From an uncultured Paracoccaceae bacterium (GTDB taxonomy: Bacteria > Pseudomonadota > Alphaproteobacteria > Rhodobacterales > Rhodobacteraceae): DNA of 64,000 nt. The DNA is taken from positions 1 to 64,000 of the forward strand of contig CANNFE010000007.1 in the NCBI GenBank assembly GCA_947503775.1, in the 5' to 3' direction. The notes beneath the pieces are model-generated. The model was not told the origin of the DNA. It did not search any database and saw only the letters and a program-made list of their open reading frames with translations. The position numbers and the translations under genes were made by a program. Positions 24,780-34,540 of this stretch are shown here, piece by piece. Numbering within the stretch: position 1 is the stretch's first letter; each line of letters begins with the position of its first letter.

Positions 24780-27534
24780 TCCAGAGGATCAGGCCGAAAC
24801 CGGCCTGATCGCCCCCGCCGGCGAGATCTATGACAGCAAGGCCGTCGCGGTGGCCCTTGATATTGCCGCGAGCGCGCCCGAGGGCGCGCGCCGGTCTCAG
24901 ATCGTCGCCGCCCTGAAGGCCGCGCGCCAGCGCGGGCTGGGCGTCATCGCCAAGGCGTTCCGCGCCGCGCCCCACGCCTCGCGCCCGGCGACGCGCAGCT
25001 ATGCCTGGCTGACCGACCGTATCGTTCTGGCGCTCTTCGATCTGGTCTCGACCCGGATCCATCCGCCCTCGGCCAAGACCGAACCGCTCGCGATGATCGC
25101 GGTCGGAGGCTATGGGCGCGGCGAGATGGCGCTGCACAGCGACGTCGACCTGCTGTTCCTGACCGAGCGGACGATGACGCCCCGGGCCGAGGCGATCATC
25201 GAGGAGATGCTTTATGTCCTGTGGGATCTCAAGCTGAAGGTCGGCCATGCCAGCCGGACGGTGAAGGAGTGCCTCAAGCTGGCGCGCGAGGATTACACGA
25301 TCCGCACCAGCCTTGTGGAATACCGGTTCCTGGGCGGTGATCCCGCGCCGTCGAATGATCTCGAACGGCGGCTCTGGAGCGATCTTTTCAGATCGACGGC
25401 CGCCGATTTCGTCGAGGCCAAGCTGGCGGAGCGGACCGAGCGGCATCGCAGGCAAGGCGGGCAGCGCTATATGGTCGAGCCCAATGTCAAGGAGGGCAAG
25501 GGCGGGCTGCGCGATCTGCAATCGCTTTTCTGGATCGCGAAATACGTGAACGGGGTCAACGATACCCGCGAATTGGTGGGGCTGGGCTTTTTCACGGCCG
25601 AGGAGTTTGAGACCTTCCGGCAGGCCGAAGAGTTCCTTTGGGCGGTGCGCTGTCATCTGCATCTGCTGACGAACCGGGCGATGGATCAGCTGACCTTCGA
25701 CATGCAGGTCGAGGTGGCCGATGCGATGGGCTATCGCGATCATTCGGGCCGGCGCGGGGTCGAGCATTTCATGCAGGATTATTTCCTGCATGCCACGGCG
25801 GTCGGGGATCTGACGCGGATTTTCCTTGTCGCGATGGAAGACGCGCATCTCAAGACCGAGCCGATGCTGACCCGCATCTTCAAGCGGCGAAAAAAGGCGC
25901 GGGCGCCCTTCGCGATCGAGCAGAACAGGCTTGTGATCGCCGATGAGGACGCGTTTCTGGCCGACAAGCTGAATATGCTGCGCGTCTTCGAAGAGGCGTT
26001 GCGGACAGGGACCTGGCTGCACCCCAATTCGATGCGGCTTGTCGCGGCGCATCTCGATCTGATCGATGCCGAGGTCCGGTCGATGCCCGAGGCGCGGCGG
26101 ATCTTCATGGATATGATGCTCAAGCACGGAAATCCCGAGCGCGGTCTGAGACGGATGAACGAGCTGGGCGCGCTGGCGGCGTTTATCCCGGAATTCGAGC
26201 CGATAGTCGCGATGATGCAGTTCAACATGTATCACAGCTATACCGTCGACGAGCATACCATTCAGTGCATCAGCCAACTGGCCCAGATCGAGCGCAAGGA
26301 GCTGGTCGAGGAGCTGCCCGTGGCCAGCGGGATCCTCGAGGAGGGGGTGAACCGGCGGGTGCTCTATGTGGCGCTGCTGCTGCATGACATCGGCAAGGGG
26401 CGGCCTGAGGATCATTCGGTTCTGGGCGCGCGGATCGCACGGGATGTGGCGCCCCGGCTGGGGCTCAAGAAGAAGGATGCCGAAACCGTCGAATGGCTCG
26501 TGCGGCATCATCTGCTGATGTCGGATATGGCGCAAAAGCGGGATATCGCGGATCCGCGCACGGTGCGCGATTTCGCCAAAGCCGTGCAGACCCGCGAGCG
26601 GCTGGATCTGCTGACAGTACTGACGGTTTGCGACATTCGCGGTGTCGGGCCCGATACGTGGAACAACTGGAAGGCCGTGCTGATCCGGGCGCTTTACCGG
26701 CAGACGCGGCGGGGCCTCGAGACGGGTCTGGAGGATCTCAACCGCACCGAACGGGGCGCTGAGGCCAAGAAGAAACTGCGCGAGGCGTTGGAGGACTGGC
26801 CCGCCAAAGACATCAAGGCCGAGATCGCACGGCATTATCCGCCCTATTGGCAGGGTCTACACGTGACGGCGCATGTGGATTTCGCCAATCTGCTGCGCGA
26901 GATCGGAACGGATCAGGTCCGGATGGAGCTGACGCTCGATCACGACCGGGATGCGGCGCGGGCCTGTTTTGCGATGGCCGATCATCCGGGGATCTTTGCG
27001 CGGATCACGGGGGCTTTGGCGCTTGTCGGGGCCAATATCGTCGATGCGCGGACCTTCACCACCAAGGACGGGTTCGTGACCGCTGCCTTCTGGATCCAGG
27101 ATGCGAACGAGACGCCCTATGATGCCGACCGGCTGCCGCGTCTGCGCAAGATGATCGACCGAACGCTCAAGGGCGAGCTGGTCGCGCGCGAGGCGCTGAC
27201 GGGCCGCGACAAGGACAGCCTGAAACGGCGCGAGCGGGCCTTTCGGGTGCCGACCTCGATCGCCTTCGACAATGACGGGTCGGATATCTACACGATCATC
27301 GAGGTCGACACGCGCGACCGCCCGGGACTTCTGCACGATCTCTCCCGAACGCTTGCGAATGCGAACGTCTATATCTCTAGCGCGGTCATCGCGACCTATG
27401 GAGAGCAGGTGGTGGATACATTCTACGTCAAGGACATGTTCGGGTTGAAATACCACTCGGAGGCCAAGCAGAAGAGCCTTGAGAAGAAGCTGCGCGCGGC
27501 CATCGAAGCGGGCGCCGAAAGGGCGATTTCTTGA
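24739..27534 (+). CDS. glnD: [Protein-PII] uridylyltransferase / uridylyl-removing enzyme
   Basis: About 931 aa. Nucleotidyltransferase core GGYGRGEMALHSDVD (about 122-136), glutamate-rich helical region, HD domain with LLLHDIGKGRPEDHS (about 545-560), and two ACT domains at the C-terminus (HPGIFARITGALALVG and RPGLLHDLSRTLANA). It uridylylates PII proteins in response to glutamine. No ATG fits well: a TTG at 24739 with AGG upstream gives MTQPLPDSA and is preferred; an ATG at 24679 would overlap the upstream gene by 101 bp. Start confidence is moderate. Confidence 0.88.
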   Translation: MTQPLPDSAAPVSDPEDQAETGLIAPAGEIYDSKAVAVALDIAASAPEGARRSQIVAALKAARQRGLGVIAKAFRAAPHASRPATRSYAWLTDRIVLALFDLVSTRIHPPSAKTEPLAMIAVGGYGRGEMALHSDVDLLFLTERTMTPRAEAIIEEMLYVLWDLKLKVGHASRTVKECLKLAREDYTIRTSLVEYRFLGGDPAPSNDLERRLWSDLFRSTAADFVEAKLAERTERHRRQGGQRYMVEPNVKEGKGGLRDLQSLFWIAKYVNGVNDTRELVGLGFFTAEEFETFRQAEEFLWAVRCHLHLLTNRAMDQLTFDMQVEVADAMGYRDHSGRRGVEHFMQDYFLHATAVGDLTRIFLVAMEDAHLKTEPMLTRIFKRRKKARAPFAIEQNRLVIADEDAFLADKLNMLRVFEEALRTGTWLHPNSMRLVAAHLDLIDAEVRSMPEARRIFMDMMLKHGNPERGLRRMNELGALAAFIPEFEPIVAMMQFNMYHSYTVDEHTIQCISQLAQIERKELVEELPVASGILEEGVNRRVLYVALLLHDIGKGRPEDHSVLGARIARDVAPRLGLKKKDAETVEWLVRHHLLMSDMAQKRDIADPRTVRDFAKAVQTRERLDLLTVLTVCDIRGVGPDTWNNWKAVLIRALYRQTRRGLETGLEDLNRTERGAEAKKKLREALEDWPAKDIKAEIARHYPPYWQGLHVTAHVDFANLLREIGTDQVRMELTLDHDRDAARACFAMADHPGIFARITGALALVGANIVDARTFTTKDGFVTAAFWIQDANETPYDADRLPRLRKMIDRTLKGELVAREALTGRDKDSLKRRERAFRVPTSIAFDNDGSDIYTIIEVDTRDRPGLLHDLSRTLANANVYISSAVIATYGEQVVDTFYVKDMFGLKYHSEAKQKSLEKKLRAAIEAGAERAIS

Positions 27535-29114
27535 AGCCCATCCGCCTGCTGAGCAGCATCTTCACCGTCGGGATCTGGACGCTCTTGAGCCGTGTCCTGG
27601 GCTTCGTGCGCGACGTGATGATCGCGGCTACGCTCGGCGCGGGACCGGTGGCCGAGGCGTTTCTGATCGCGTTCTCCCTGCCCAACATGTTCCGCCGGTT
27701 CTTTGCCGAAGGCGCGTTCAACATGGCCTTCGTGCCGATGTTCTCCAAACGGCTCGAGACCGGCGAGGGCGCCGAGGACTTTGCCCGCGATGCGCTGTCG
27801 GGTCTGGTGACGATCCTGATCGTCTTTACCGTGCTGGCGCAGATCTTTATGCCGGCCTTGGTCTACGCGATCGCCAGCGGCTTTGCAGAAGACGTCCGGT
27901 TCGGGCTGACGGTGGATTTCGGGCGGATCACCTTCGTCTATATCCTGTTCATTTCGCTTGCCGCCTTGCTCTCGGGCGTTCTGAACGCGATGGGGCGGTT
28001 CGCGGCGGCGGCGGCGGCGCCGGTTCTGCTCAATGTCATATTGGTCAGCGTGCTTCTGGTCGCAGAGGCGGGCTGGCTCTCGGCGACGGTGGTGATCGAT
28101 GCGGCCGAGCCCGTCGAGGGTCTGCATACCGGCACGATGCTGGCGTGGGGCGCGGCCATCGCGGGCATCGCGCAACTGGCGCTGGTCTGGGTTGCGGCGG
28201 ACCGGGCGGGTATGAAGCTGAGGCCCCGCAGGCCGCGCATGACGCCCGAGCTGAAGCGGCTGGCGATTATCGCCGCTCCGGCGGCTTTGGCGGGCGGGGT
28301 GGTGCAAATCAACCTGCTGGTCGGGCGGCAGGTGGCAAGCTTTTTCGACGGGGCGATTGCCTGGCTGAACTATGCGGACCGGCTTTATCAGTTGCCGCTG
28401 GGTGTGGTCGGGATCGCCATCGGCGTGGTTCTGCTGCCGGATCTGTCGCGTCGGCTGGGTGCAGGCGATACGGCGGGCGGGCGCGATGCGTTCAACCGGG
28501 CCTGCGAGATCAGTCTGGCGCTGACGATCCCGGCGGCCGTGGCGCTTGTGCTGATCCCGATCCCGCTGGTGGATGTCCTGTTCCGGCGGGGCGCCTTCGA
28601 TGCCGACGATACGGCGGCGACGGCCTTGGCGGTCGCGGTCTACGGGCTGGGGCTGCCGGCCTTCGTGATGCAAAAGACGCTGCAACCGCTTTTCTTTGCG
28701 CGCGAGGATACCAAGCGGCCCTTCTATTACGCGGTGGCGGCGATGGTGGTGAATGCCGCCCTGGCCATCGGGCTCGCGGGAACGCTGGGCTATATCGCGG
28801 CGGCGATCGGGACGACGATTGCGGGCTGGGCGATGGTGGTGCTGCTTTGGCGCGGCGCCCGGTCAATGGGGGAGGCCGCGACACTGGACGAGCGGTTCCG
28901 GCGGCGGTTCTGGCGGATCCTTGCGGCATCGGCCGTTATGGGCCTTGTCCTTTGGGCGGCATCGGTGACGATGACGCCGTTCTTTGGGATGGGCGGACTG
29001 CGCTATGCGGCGCTGGCGGTGCTGGTTGCGATTGGTATGGTCAGCTACGCCGTGGCCGGGCAGCTTTTCGGAGCGTTCCGGCTGTCGGACTTCCGGCGGG
29101 CCCTTCGGCGGTGA
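27531..29114 (+). CDS. murJ: Lipid II flippase MurJ
   Basis: A 527-aa MOP-family flippase with about 14 transmembrane helices. The N-terminus MKPIRLLSSIFTVG and SRVLGFVRDVMIA is the classical MurJ beginning; ADRLYQLPLGVVGIAIGVVLLPDLSR is a strong family signature. It moves lipid II across the inner membrane for peptidoglycan synthesis. The start is TTG and overlaps the glnD stop (TTGA). glnD-murJ-trpS order is common in alphaproteobacteria. Confidence 0.93.
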   Translation: MKPIRLLSSIFTVGIWTLLSRVLGFVRDVMIAATLGAGPVAEAFLIAFSLPNMFRRFFAEGAFNMAFVPMFSKRLETGEGAEDFARDALSGLVTILIVFTVLAQIFMPALVYAIASGFAEDVRFGLTVDFGRITFVYILFISLAALLSGVLNAMGRFAAAAAAPVLLNVILVSVLLVAEAGWLSATVVIDAAEPVEGLHTGTMLAWGAAIAGIAQLALVWVAADRAGMKLRPRRPRMTPELKRLAIIAAPAALAGGVVQINLLVGRQVASFFDGAIAWLNYADRLYQLPLGVVGIAIGVVLLPDLSRRLGAGDTAGGRDAFNRACEISLALTIPAAVALVLIPIPLVDVLFRRGAFDADDTAATALAVAVYGLGLPAFVMQKTLQPLFFAREDTKRPFYYAVAAMVVNAALAIGLAGTLGYIAAAIGTTIAGWAMVVLLWRGARSMGEAATLDERFRRRFWRILAASAVMGLVLWAASVTMTPFFGMGGLRYAALAVLVAIGMVSYAVAGQLFGAFRLSDFRRALRR

Positions 29115-29150
29115 GAGAGGGGTTTCGCCGCGCTTTTGCGCGACGACCGG

Positions 29151-29171
29151 CCGGGGGGCGCTGCCCCCCGG
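29151..29171 (+). terminator. GC-rich hairpin after murJ
   Basis: Perfect 9-bp arms CCGGGGGGC/GCCCCCCGG around a GCT loop. It lies 37 bp after the murJ stop and before the repeat element. There is no strong U tract, so it may act as a transcript end or stabiliser. Confidence 0.5.
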
Positions 29172-29172
29172 A

Positions 29173-29202
29173 CCCCCCGGCATATTTATCGCCAGATGAA
29201 GG
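29173..29202 (+). repeat. Intergenic repeat element, copy 2
   Basis: Contains GCATATTTATCGCCAGATGA followed by AGG. It is nearly identical to the reverse complement of 43339-43362 (GCATATTTATGGCCAGATGA). It lies between the murJ terminator hairpin and the convergent rhomboid stop. Confidence 0.6.
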
Positions 29203-29204
29203 GG

Positions 29205-29879
29205 TCAGCGCCGCTTGATCCGGGCCATCAGCGCCTTCATCCCGCCGGGTGCGGCCAGCGGGGCCACGGCGAAGCCGACGCCGAAGCCCGCGAAATCGGC
29301 CAGCCAGTGCGGCGAGGTGCCGAAGAGGCTGAAGGCGATCTGGAGACCGGCGAGCAGCAGGATGAGGCGGAAGGCCTCGATCTGGTTGCCGCCTGTCGCG
29401 GCGAGGCCGACCCAGAGGATATAGGTATAGGCGCCGATCAAGCCGTAGACGGCCGGGAAAGCGCCGAAGAGCGGATAGGGCGTCCAGACGAGGCCGCTAT
29501 AGATTATCGCGGCCAGGATCGAGGAGGTGAAGAAGACGACGAAGACGGCAGCGCTTGAGAAGACGTCGCCGACGAATTTGCCGAGTGCGAGCAGGATGAC
29601 GCAGGCAAAGGCGGTGCTGATAAAGCTGCCATGGATGAAGGGATAGGTGATGAGGCGCATGAGGTTGGACGCGCTCAGATCGCCGGTCTGCACCATGAAC
29701 CCAAGAAGCTGCGGCGGCAGGGTGAATTGCTGGAAGGCCCAGCTGCGCCAGCCGATCCCTTCGGGGCCGGCGAGGATCCCGATGCTGCCGATGGAGAGGA
29801 TGACCTCGATCCCTGCGATCAGGCAGAACAGCACGATCACGCTGACGGGCAGGGGATTGACGGCTTTGAGGTTGGACAT
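29205..29879 (-). CDS. Rhomboid-family membrane protein lacking catalytic residues
   Basis: A 224-aa polytopic protein with about six transmembrane helices. Rhomboid proteases have GxSG in helix 4 and a His in helix 6. Here the helix-4 region reads FGAFPAVYGLIGAY: the positions corresponding to SG are F-P, so the serine is missing. The helix-6 region reads WLADFAGF, with Asp instead of the catalytic His. It therefore looks like a proteolytically inactive rhomboid relative. It diverges from trpS. Function unknown. Confidence 0.75.
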   Translation of the reverse strand: MSNLKAVNPLPVSVIVLFCLIAGIEVILSIGSIGILAGPEGIGWRSWAFQQFTLPPQLLGFMVQTGDLSASNLMRLITYPFIHGSFISTAFACVILLALGKFVGDVFSSAAVFVVFFTSSILAAIIYSGLVWTPYPLFGAFPAVYGLIGAYTYILWVGLAATGGNQIEAFRLILLLAGLQIAFSLFGTSPHWLADFAGFGVGFAVAPLAAPGGMKALMARIKRR

Positions 29880-29956
29880 CGGGCGGCCTTCTTGACGGGA
29901 ACCGGGGGCATGGGTAAGCCAGCCCGGCCCCCTTGACCAGACCGAGCGTGCCCTCC

Positions 29957-30976
29957 ATGACCGATGCCTCCTTTACCCCCCGCGTTTTCTCGGGGATCCA
30001 GCCGTCGGGCGGTCTGACGCTTGGCAATTATCTGGGCGCGATGAAGCGCTTTGTCACGATGCAGGATGAGGGACGGTTCGAGACGATCTATTGCATGGTC
30101 GATCTGCATGCGATCACGGTTTGGCAGGATCCGGCGGTGCTGCGACAGAATACGCGCGAGCTGTGCGCGTTCTTTATCGCGGCCGGGATCGATCCGGAGA
30201 AATCCATTCTTTTCAATCAGTCGCAGGTGCCGGAGCATACGCAGCTGGCCTGGATCTTTAATTGCGTGGCCCGGATGGGCTGGATGAAGCGGATGACGCA
30301 GTGGAAGGACAAGGCGGGCAAGAATGCCGAAAATGCCTCGCTTGGGCTGTTCGGTTATCCGGCGCTGATGGCGGCCGATATCCTTGTCTATCACGCGACC
30401 CATGTGCCGGTGGGGGACGATCAGAAGCAGCATCTGGAGCTGACGCGCGATATCGCGACGAAGTTCAATCACGATTTCGGTGTCGAGTTCTTTCCTGTCA
30501 CCGAGCCCGTGATCGAAGGGCCCGCGACGCGGGTGATGAGTTTGCGGGACGGCTCGAAGAAAATGTCCAAGAGCGATCCGTCCGATATGAGCCGCATCAA
30601 CATGAGCGATGATGCCGATGCAATCGCTCAGAAGTTTCGCAAGGCGCGCACCGATCCCGAGCCTTTGCCCTTTGATATAAATGGCTTGGAGGGGCGGGCG
30701 GAGGCTCGGAACCTGGTGGATCTTTATGCGGCCTTGTCGGACCGGACGTTGCCCGAGGTCATGGACGAGGTCGGGGGCAAGCCGTTTTCGGAGTTCAAGC
30801 CGATGCTGGCGGATCTGGCGGTGGAGGTGATCTCTCCGATTTCCAGCGAAATGCGGCGGCTGGCCGAGGACAGTGCGGAGATCGACCGGATCCTGGCCCG
30901 AGGGGCCGAGCGGGCGCGGGAGCTGGCGGCGCCGGTGGTCAAGCGGACCTACGAGATCGTCGGGATGATCGGGTAA
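29957..30976 (+). CDS. trpS: Tryptophanyl-tRNA synthetase
   Basis: A 339-aa class Ic synthetase that charges tRNA-Trp. [18 protein letters not shown] contains the HIGH-like signature (here TLGN) and [11 protein letters not shown] is the KMSKS loop. The start at 29957 ([13 protein letters not shown]) is chosen over an upstream in-frame ATG because it matches the family length. It is divergent from the rhomboid gene. Confidence 0.95.
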   Translation: MTDASFTPRVFSGIQPSGGLTLGNYLGAMKRFVTMQDEGRFETIYCMVDLHAITVWQDPAVLRQNTRELCAFFIAAGIDPEKSILFNQSQVPEHTQLAWIFNCVARMGWMKRMTQWKDKAGKNAENASLGLFGYPALMAADILVYHATHVPVGDDQKQHLELTRDIATKFNHDFGVEFFPVTEPVIEGPATRVMSLRDGSKKMSKSDPSDMSRINMSDDADAIAQKFRKARTDPEPLPFDINGLEGRAEARNLVDLYAALSDRTLPEVMDEVGGKPFSEFKPMLADLAVEVISPISSEMRRLAEDSAEIDRILARGAERARELAAPVVKRTYEIVGMIG

Positions 30977-31036
30977 ATCCGCCGGGGTCGGCGGCGACTT
31001 TAGACGCGCTTTGCCGGGATTGGCCTGATCTGTTAT

Positions 31037-31054
31037 CCTTGTTGAAAAACAAGG
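31037..31054 (+). promoter_or_regulatory. Hairpin overlapping the ribosome binding site of the next gene
   Basis: CCTTGTT (31037-31043), GAAA loop, AACAAGG (31048-31054): a perfect 7-bp stem with a stable tetraloop. The 3' arm overlaps the AAGGGG Shine-Dalgarno (31051-31056) of the gene starting at 31064, so folding would hide the ribosome site. Confidence 0.45.
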
Positions 31055-31063
31055 GGATCGGGC

Positions 31064-32104
31064 ATGGCGCGAGGGCTGCGGAGCCTTCTTTTTGCAGGCA
31101 ATCTGGCCTTATTTTTATGGGTGCTGGGAAGCGCGCCTTTGACCTCTCCTGTCGTGGAGCGGACGGGGGAGGAGCTAAGCCTGGCGCTGGAGCGGATGAT
31201 GGCGCGGGAGGTGACGGCGGAGTGGCTGGCGCCCCGGCTTGAGGAGGCTGTCGCCGATGCGGATGTGGACCGGATCGAGATGTTGCTTGAGCTGAGGTGG
31301 GAGTTCGATATTTCCGTTCCGGATCAGACGGTTGAGGCTGCGCTGGCACAGCTTGAGGCGGCGGATCACTGGACGCAATCGGCGCTGTCCTGCGGGTCCT
31401 GCATGGTCGAGATGACTTCTTGCGAGCGGCTGTCGCAGATCGCGGCTTGCGCAATTCCCTTCGAGCTTAGTCCGGCGGGAGACGTTAACGCTTTGCGGCG
31501 GGCCGGGATGACTGCGTTGCGCGGCGAAGAGGTCGATAGGCTCGATGTCTCTCTGGCGTTGGTCGGGCTGGGATCGACAGCGGCTATTCTGGTCTCGGGC
31601 GGGTCGAGCGTGACGGTCAAGGCAGGGTCCGCGGGCCTGAGGATGGCGCGCCGGATGGGCACGCTAACCCCTTCATTCACAAGGGTTCTAGGGGATGCGG
31701 CGCGGGTGGATCTGAAGCCGTCGAAACTGATCTCGTATACAAGCGGAGCTGTGCCTTTGGAGGCGGTTCTCGACACCGCGAAATTGGCGCGGCTGGAGCG
31801 GATCAGCGGCGATTTTGCGCGCGTCGTGCGGGCGACCTCGGCCTCTGAAGGGATGGTGCTGTTGCGCCATGTGGATAACGCCGAAGATGTTGCAAAGCTG
31901 GCGCGCGTGGCCGAAGCGGCCGGGCCCGCGACGCGCAGCCGGTTTGCGGTGCTTGGCAAGGCGCGGGTCTTTCGCGCCACCGTCCGGCTGAGCGACATGG
32001 CGGTGACCGCGCTGCTTTTGGGATATGCCGCGCTTTTGCAAGCCCTTGTGATAATTGCGCAATTTCTAAGCGGACAGCTCTTGCGGAGCGCCCTGCCCCG
32101 TTGA
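31064..32104 (+). CDS. Hypothetical membrane-associated protein
   Basis: A 346-aa protein of unknown family. It has an N-terminal hydrophobic segment (about residues 7-24), four cysteines at about 108-128 (including SCGSC and a nearby SCE), glycine-rich hydrophobic stretches in the middle (about 165-190) and a C-terminal transmembrane helix (about 312-335). The layout suggests a periplasmic or membrane-anchored protein with disulfides. The SD is embedded in a hairpin (31037-31054). No function assigned. Confidence 0.75.
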   Translation: MARGLRSLLFAGNLALFLWVLGSAPLTSPVVERTGEELSLALERMMAREVTAEWLAPRLEEAVADADVDRIEMLLELRWEFDISVPDQTVEAALAQLEAADHWTQSALSCGSCMVEMTSCERLSQIAACAIPFELSPAGDVNALRRAGMTALRGEEVDRLDVSLALVGLGSTAAILVSGGSSVTVKAGSAGLRMARRMGTLTPSFTRVLGDAARVDLKPSKLISYTSGAVPLEAVLDTAKLARLERISGDFARVVRATSASEGMVLLRHVDNAEDVAKLARVAEAAGPATRSRFAVLGKARVFRATVRLSDMAVTALLLGYAALLQALVIIAQFLSGQLLRSALPR

Positions 32105-32167
32105 GCGTTGCCAGCGCGGGTTCGGGCGGGCATGCTCTGTTGCGGGGCTCAGGTGAGGATGCGGACG

Positions 32168-32623
32168 ATGCGTAAATTTCTGGTCATTCTCGACGATAGC
32201 CGGGAATGTCTGAACGCAATGCGCTTTGCGGCGATGCGCGCCTCCAAGACCGGCGGCGGGGTGGCCGTTCTGTCGATCATACCGCCCGACGAGTTCAACC
32301 ACTGGATCGGCGTCGGAGAGATCATGCGGGAGGAGGCGCGCGAGCGGATCCATGCCCATTTCGAGGTTTTCGCCAAATGGATGCGGGACCGCCAAGGCGT
32401 TGATCCTGAACTGCAAATCCGCGAAGGCGAGGCCGTGCCGCAGATCATGGGCCTGCTGAAGGACGACCCCGAGATCGGGGTGCTGGTCCTTGGCGCGGGG
32501 GACGACAAATCGGGACCCGGGCCACTGGTGACGCAGCTGACCCGGCAGGCGGGAAGCCTGCCCATTCCGATTACGGTGGTGCCCGGGGACATGTCGAAAG
32601 ATCGGCTGGAAGCGATCACCTGA
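32168..32623 (+). CDS. Universal stress protein (UspA family)
   Basis: A 151-aa Usp domain. Beta strand KFLVILDDSRECLNAMRFAAMRA starts the fold; the G-2x-G-9x-G(S/T) ATP-binding pattern is only partly seen in LVLGAGDDKSGPGPLVTQL. The start at 32168 has GAGG 9 nt upstream. It follows the unknown membrane gene by 63 bp. Function is stress related in general, not specific. Confidence 0.85.
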   Translation: MRKFLVILDDSRECLNAMRFAAMRASKTGGGVAVLSIIPPDEFNHWIGVGEIMREEARERIHAHFEVFAKWMRDRQGVDPELQIREGEAVPQIMGLLKDDPEIGVLVLGAGDDKSGPGPLVTQLTRQAGSLPIPITVVPGDMSKDRLEAIT

Positions 32624-32783
32624 GCCGTTGCGCGGGTGGGCCGGATCCCCTTTTTTCGGCCTGCGGCATCCGGGCGGCATCTGGTCGGCATCCGGGAGGA
32701 GGCATTTTCGTTAATGGAAAAGTAACGATTGAGACCGCGTGTCTTTTCAGGGCTTTGCGGATTTAGCTAAAAATGTCTGCAAT

Positions 32784-34475
32784 TTAATCCGTGCCGCATT
32801 CATCCTGCATTGTCTCCACGCCTTCTTCGACGGTCATGTAATAGGGGGCCAGGCGCGCTTTTCCGCAACTGTCGAGCGCCTCCTTGACCGGGGCATGGAG
32901 CGCGGCAAATCCGATGCGCAGATCCTTCTCCTCGATATTCTCGCACAGCCGGGAGAGCATCCGGATCCCGCTGGCATCGATGTCGTTGATCGAGCGCATG
33001 TCGAGCAGGACGCATTGGATATCCTTGTGCCGCGCCAGAAGCGACAGGATCCGTTCCTCGCAGTGGGCGACATTGCCGAAATAGAGCGAGCGGTCGATGC
33101 GGATGACCAGAACCGGGAGGGTGTCGACCTCCACGTCGTCGCGTTCGACGGAGCGGAAGATGTCGCCCTCTCCTGCGCGGCCAAGGCGGGTGACGCGCGG
33201 CAGGCTGGAGAACCAGAGGAAGGCCGCGATCCCGGCGGCGGTTCCGGCAAGCAGCCCCCATTGCACACCCAGCGCGAGCGTCGCCGCGAAGGTGATGCCC
33301 AGGACGCCGGCCTCGGCGCGGCTGTGGCTCCAGACCTCGCGGATCTCGCGCAGCTTGATCAGGCCGAAGACGGCACTGATGACCAGCGCGGCGAGCGCCG
33401 CCTTTGGCAGTTGCGCCAGGATCGGCCCGCCATAGAACGTGACGGGCAGGACGATCAGCCCGGCAAAGGCTGTGGAGAGCGGCGAGCGGCCGCCGCTGTC
33501 GAAGACGAGCGCCGATCGGCTGAGGCTGACGCCGGTCGCGTAGCCTCCGGTGAGGCCAGCGGCGACGTTGGCCGCGCCGACGGCGATCGCCTCCCGGTTG
33601 GTGTCGAGAGGCGCGCGGCGGCGGGCGGAGAGCGATTTGGCAACGGCAGTGCCGGTCGCGAAGACGAGGATCGCGACGATCAGGCTGTCGAGGGCAAGCG
33701 ACAGCCATGGGCCGGGGGCGAGCGACGGGAGCGTCAGCGTCGGAAATCCGCCGCCCGGCTCGTCGACGCGGGCGATATCGAGCGAGAGCAGGCTGGCCGC
33801 GAGCCCGGCGGCCACGAGGGCCAGAAGCGGGATGCTCTTTACCAGCGGCAGGCGATAGGGCGGACGGATCCCGATGCGCCAGAGGCCCGGCCCGGCATAA
33901 CGGTCGCCAAGAAGGATGAGGGCCAGAACGCCTGCGCCCAGGGCGAGGGTCGGCCAGTGGGGCGTGCCTGCGCCGAAGAGGCCGAGGGTGGCGTCGATCA
34001 GGTTGCCCGCGCGGCCCGCATCGATTCCCAGAAGGGCGGGCAATTGGCTGGCGGCGATCAGAAGGGCGACGGCAGCGGTAAAGCCAAGAAGCGCCGGTTC
34101 GCTGATGAAGTTGACCAGGCGCCCCAGTTTGAAGAGACCGAGGAGGAGCAGGATCGCTCCGGTCTCGATGGCGATGATGGCCGCCGCCTGCATCGGATCG
34201 AGCCCGCTGGAGCCGATGGCATCGGCGACCAGCAGCGACGCGAGCGCGACCGGCCCGACCGACACGAACGCGCTGAGCCCGAAGACGGCGTAAAGAAGTG
34301 GGGGGATCATCGCGGTATAAAGCCCCGCCTCGGGCGGCAGTCCCGCAAGCAGGGCGTAGGCCATGGCTTGCGGCACGAGCAGAACGGCGAGGATAACGCC
34401 CGCGACACCGTCGGCTATGGCGGCCTTGGGCCCGTAGCCCTCGAGCCAGGGGGGAAGAAGTGATCGCATAGCCAT
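32784..34475 (-). CDS. SulP family inorganic anion transporter with STAS domain
   Basis: A 563-aa transporter. The N-terminal part has about 12 transmembrane helices with the SulP signature VPQAMAYALLAGLPPEAGLYTA. The C-terminal STAS domain (about 440-550) contains CVLLDMRSINDIDASGIRML. Substrates in the family include sulfate, bicarbonate and other anions; not resolved here. Two starts are possible (34475 and 34469). The gene is convergent with the Usp gene. Confidence 0.9.
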   Translation of the reverse strand: MAMRSLLPPWLEGYGPKAAIADGVAGVILAVLLVPQAMAYALLAGLPPEAGLYTAMIPPLLYAVFGLSAFVSVGPVALASLLVADAIGSSGLDPMQAAAIIAIETGAILLLLGLFKLGRLVNFISEPALLGFTAAVALLIAASQLPALLGIDAGRAGNLIDATLGLFGAGTPHWPTLALGAGVLALILLGDRYAGPGLWRIGIRPPYRLPLVKSIPLLALVAAGLAASLLSLDIARVDEPGGGFPTLTLPSLAPGPWLSLALDSLIVAILVFATGTAVAKSLSARRRAPLDTNREAIAVGAANVAAGLTGGYATGVSLSRSALVFDSGGRSPLSTAFAGLIVLPVTFYGGPILAQLPKAALAALVISAVFGLIKLREIREVWSHSRAEAGVLGITFAATLALGVQWGLLAGTAAGIAAFLWFSSLPRVTRLGRAGEGDIFRSVERDDVEVDTLPVLVIRIDRSLYFGNVAHCEERILSLLARHKDIQCVLLDMRSINDIDASGIRMLSRLCENIEEKDLRIGFAALHAPVKEALDSCGKARLAPYYMTVEEGVETMQDECGTD

Positions 34476-34540
34476 TCGCCTGATCGTTCGGGATCAACGC
34501 GGGCCAGCCGGATGGGTTCAATCGGGCAGCGGCGGGGGAG

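Noticed and set aside
24733-26835. Long antisense frame opposite glnD
   Set aside because: Shadow of glnD, whose domains are intact.
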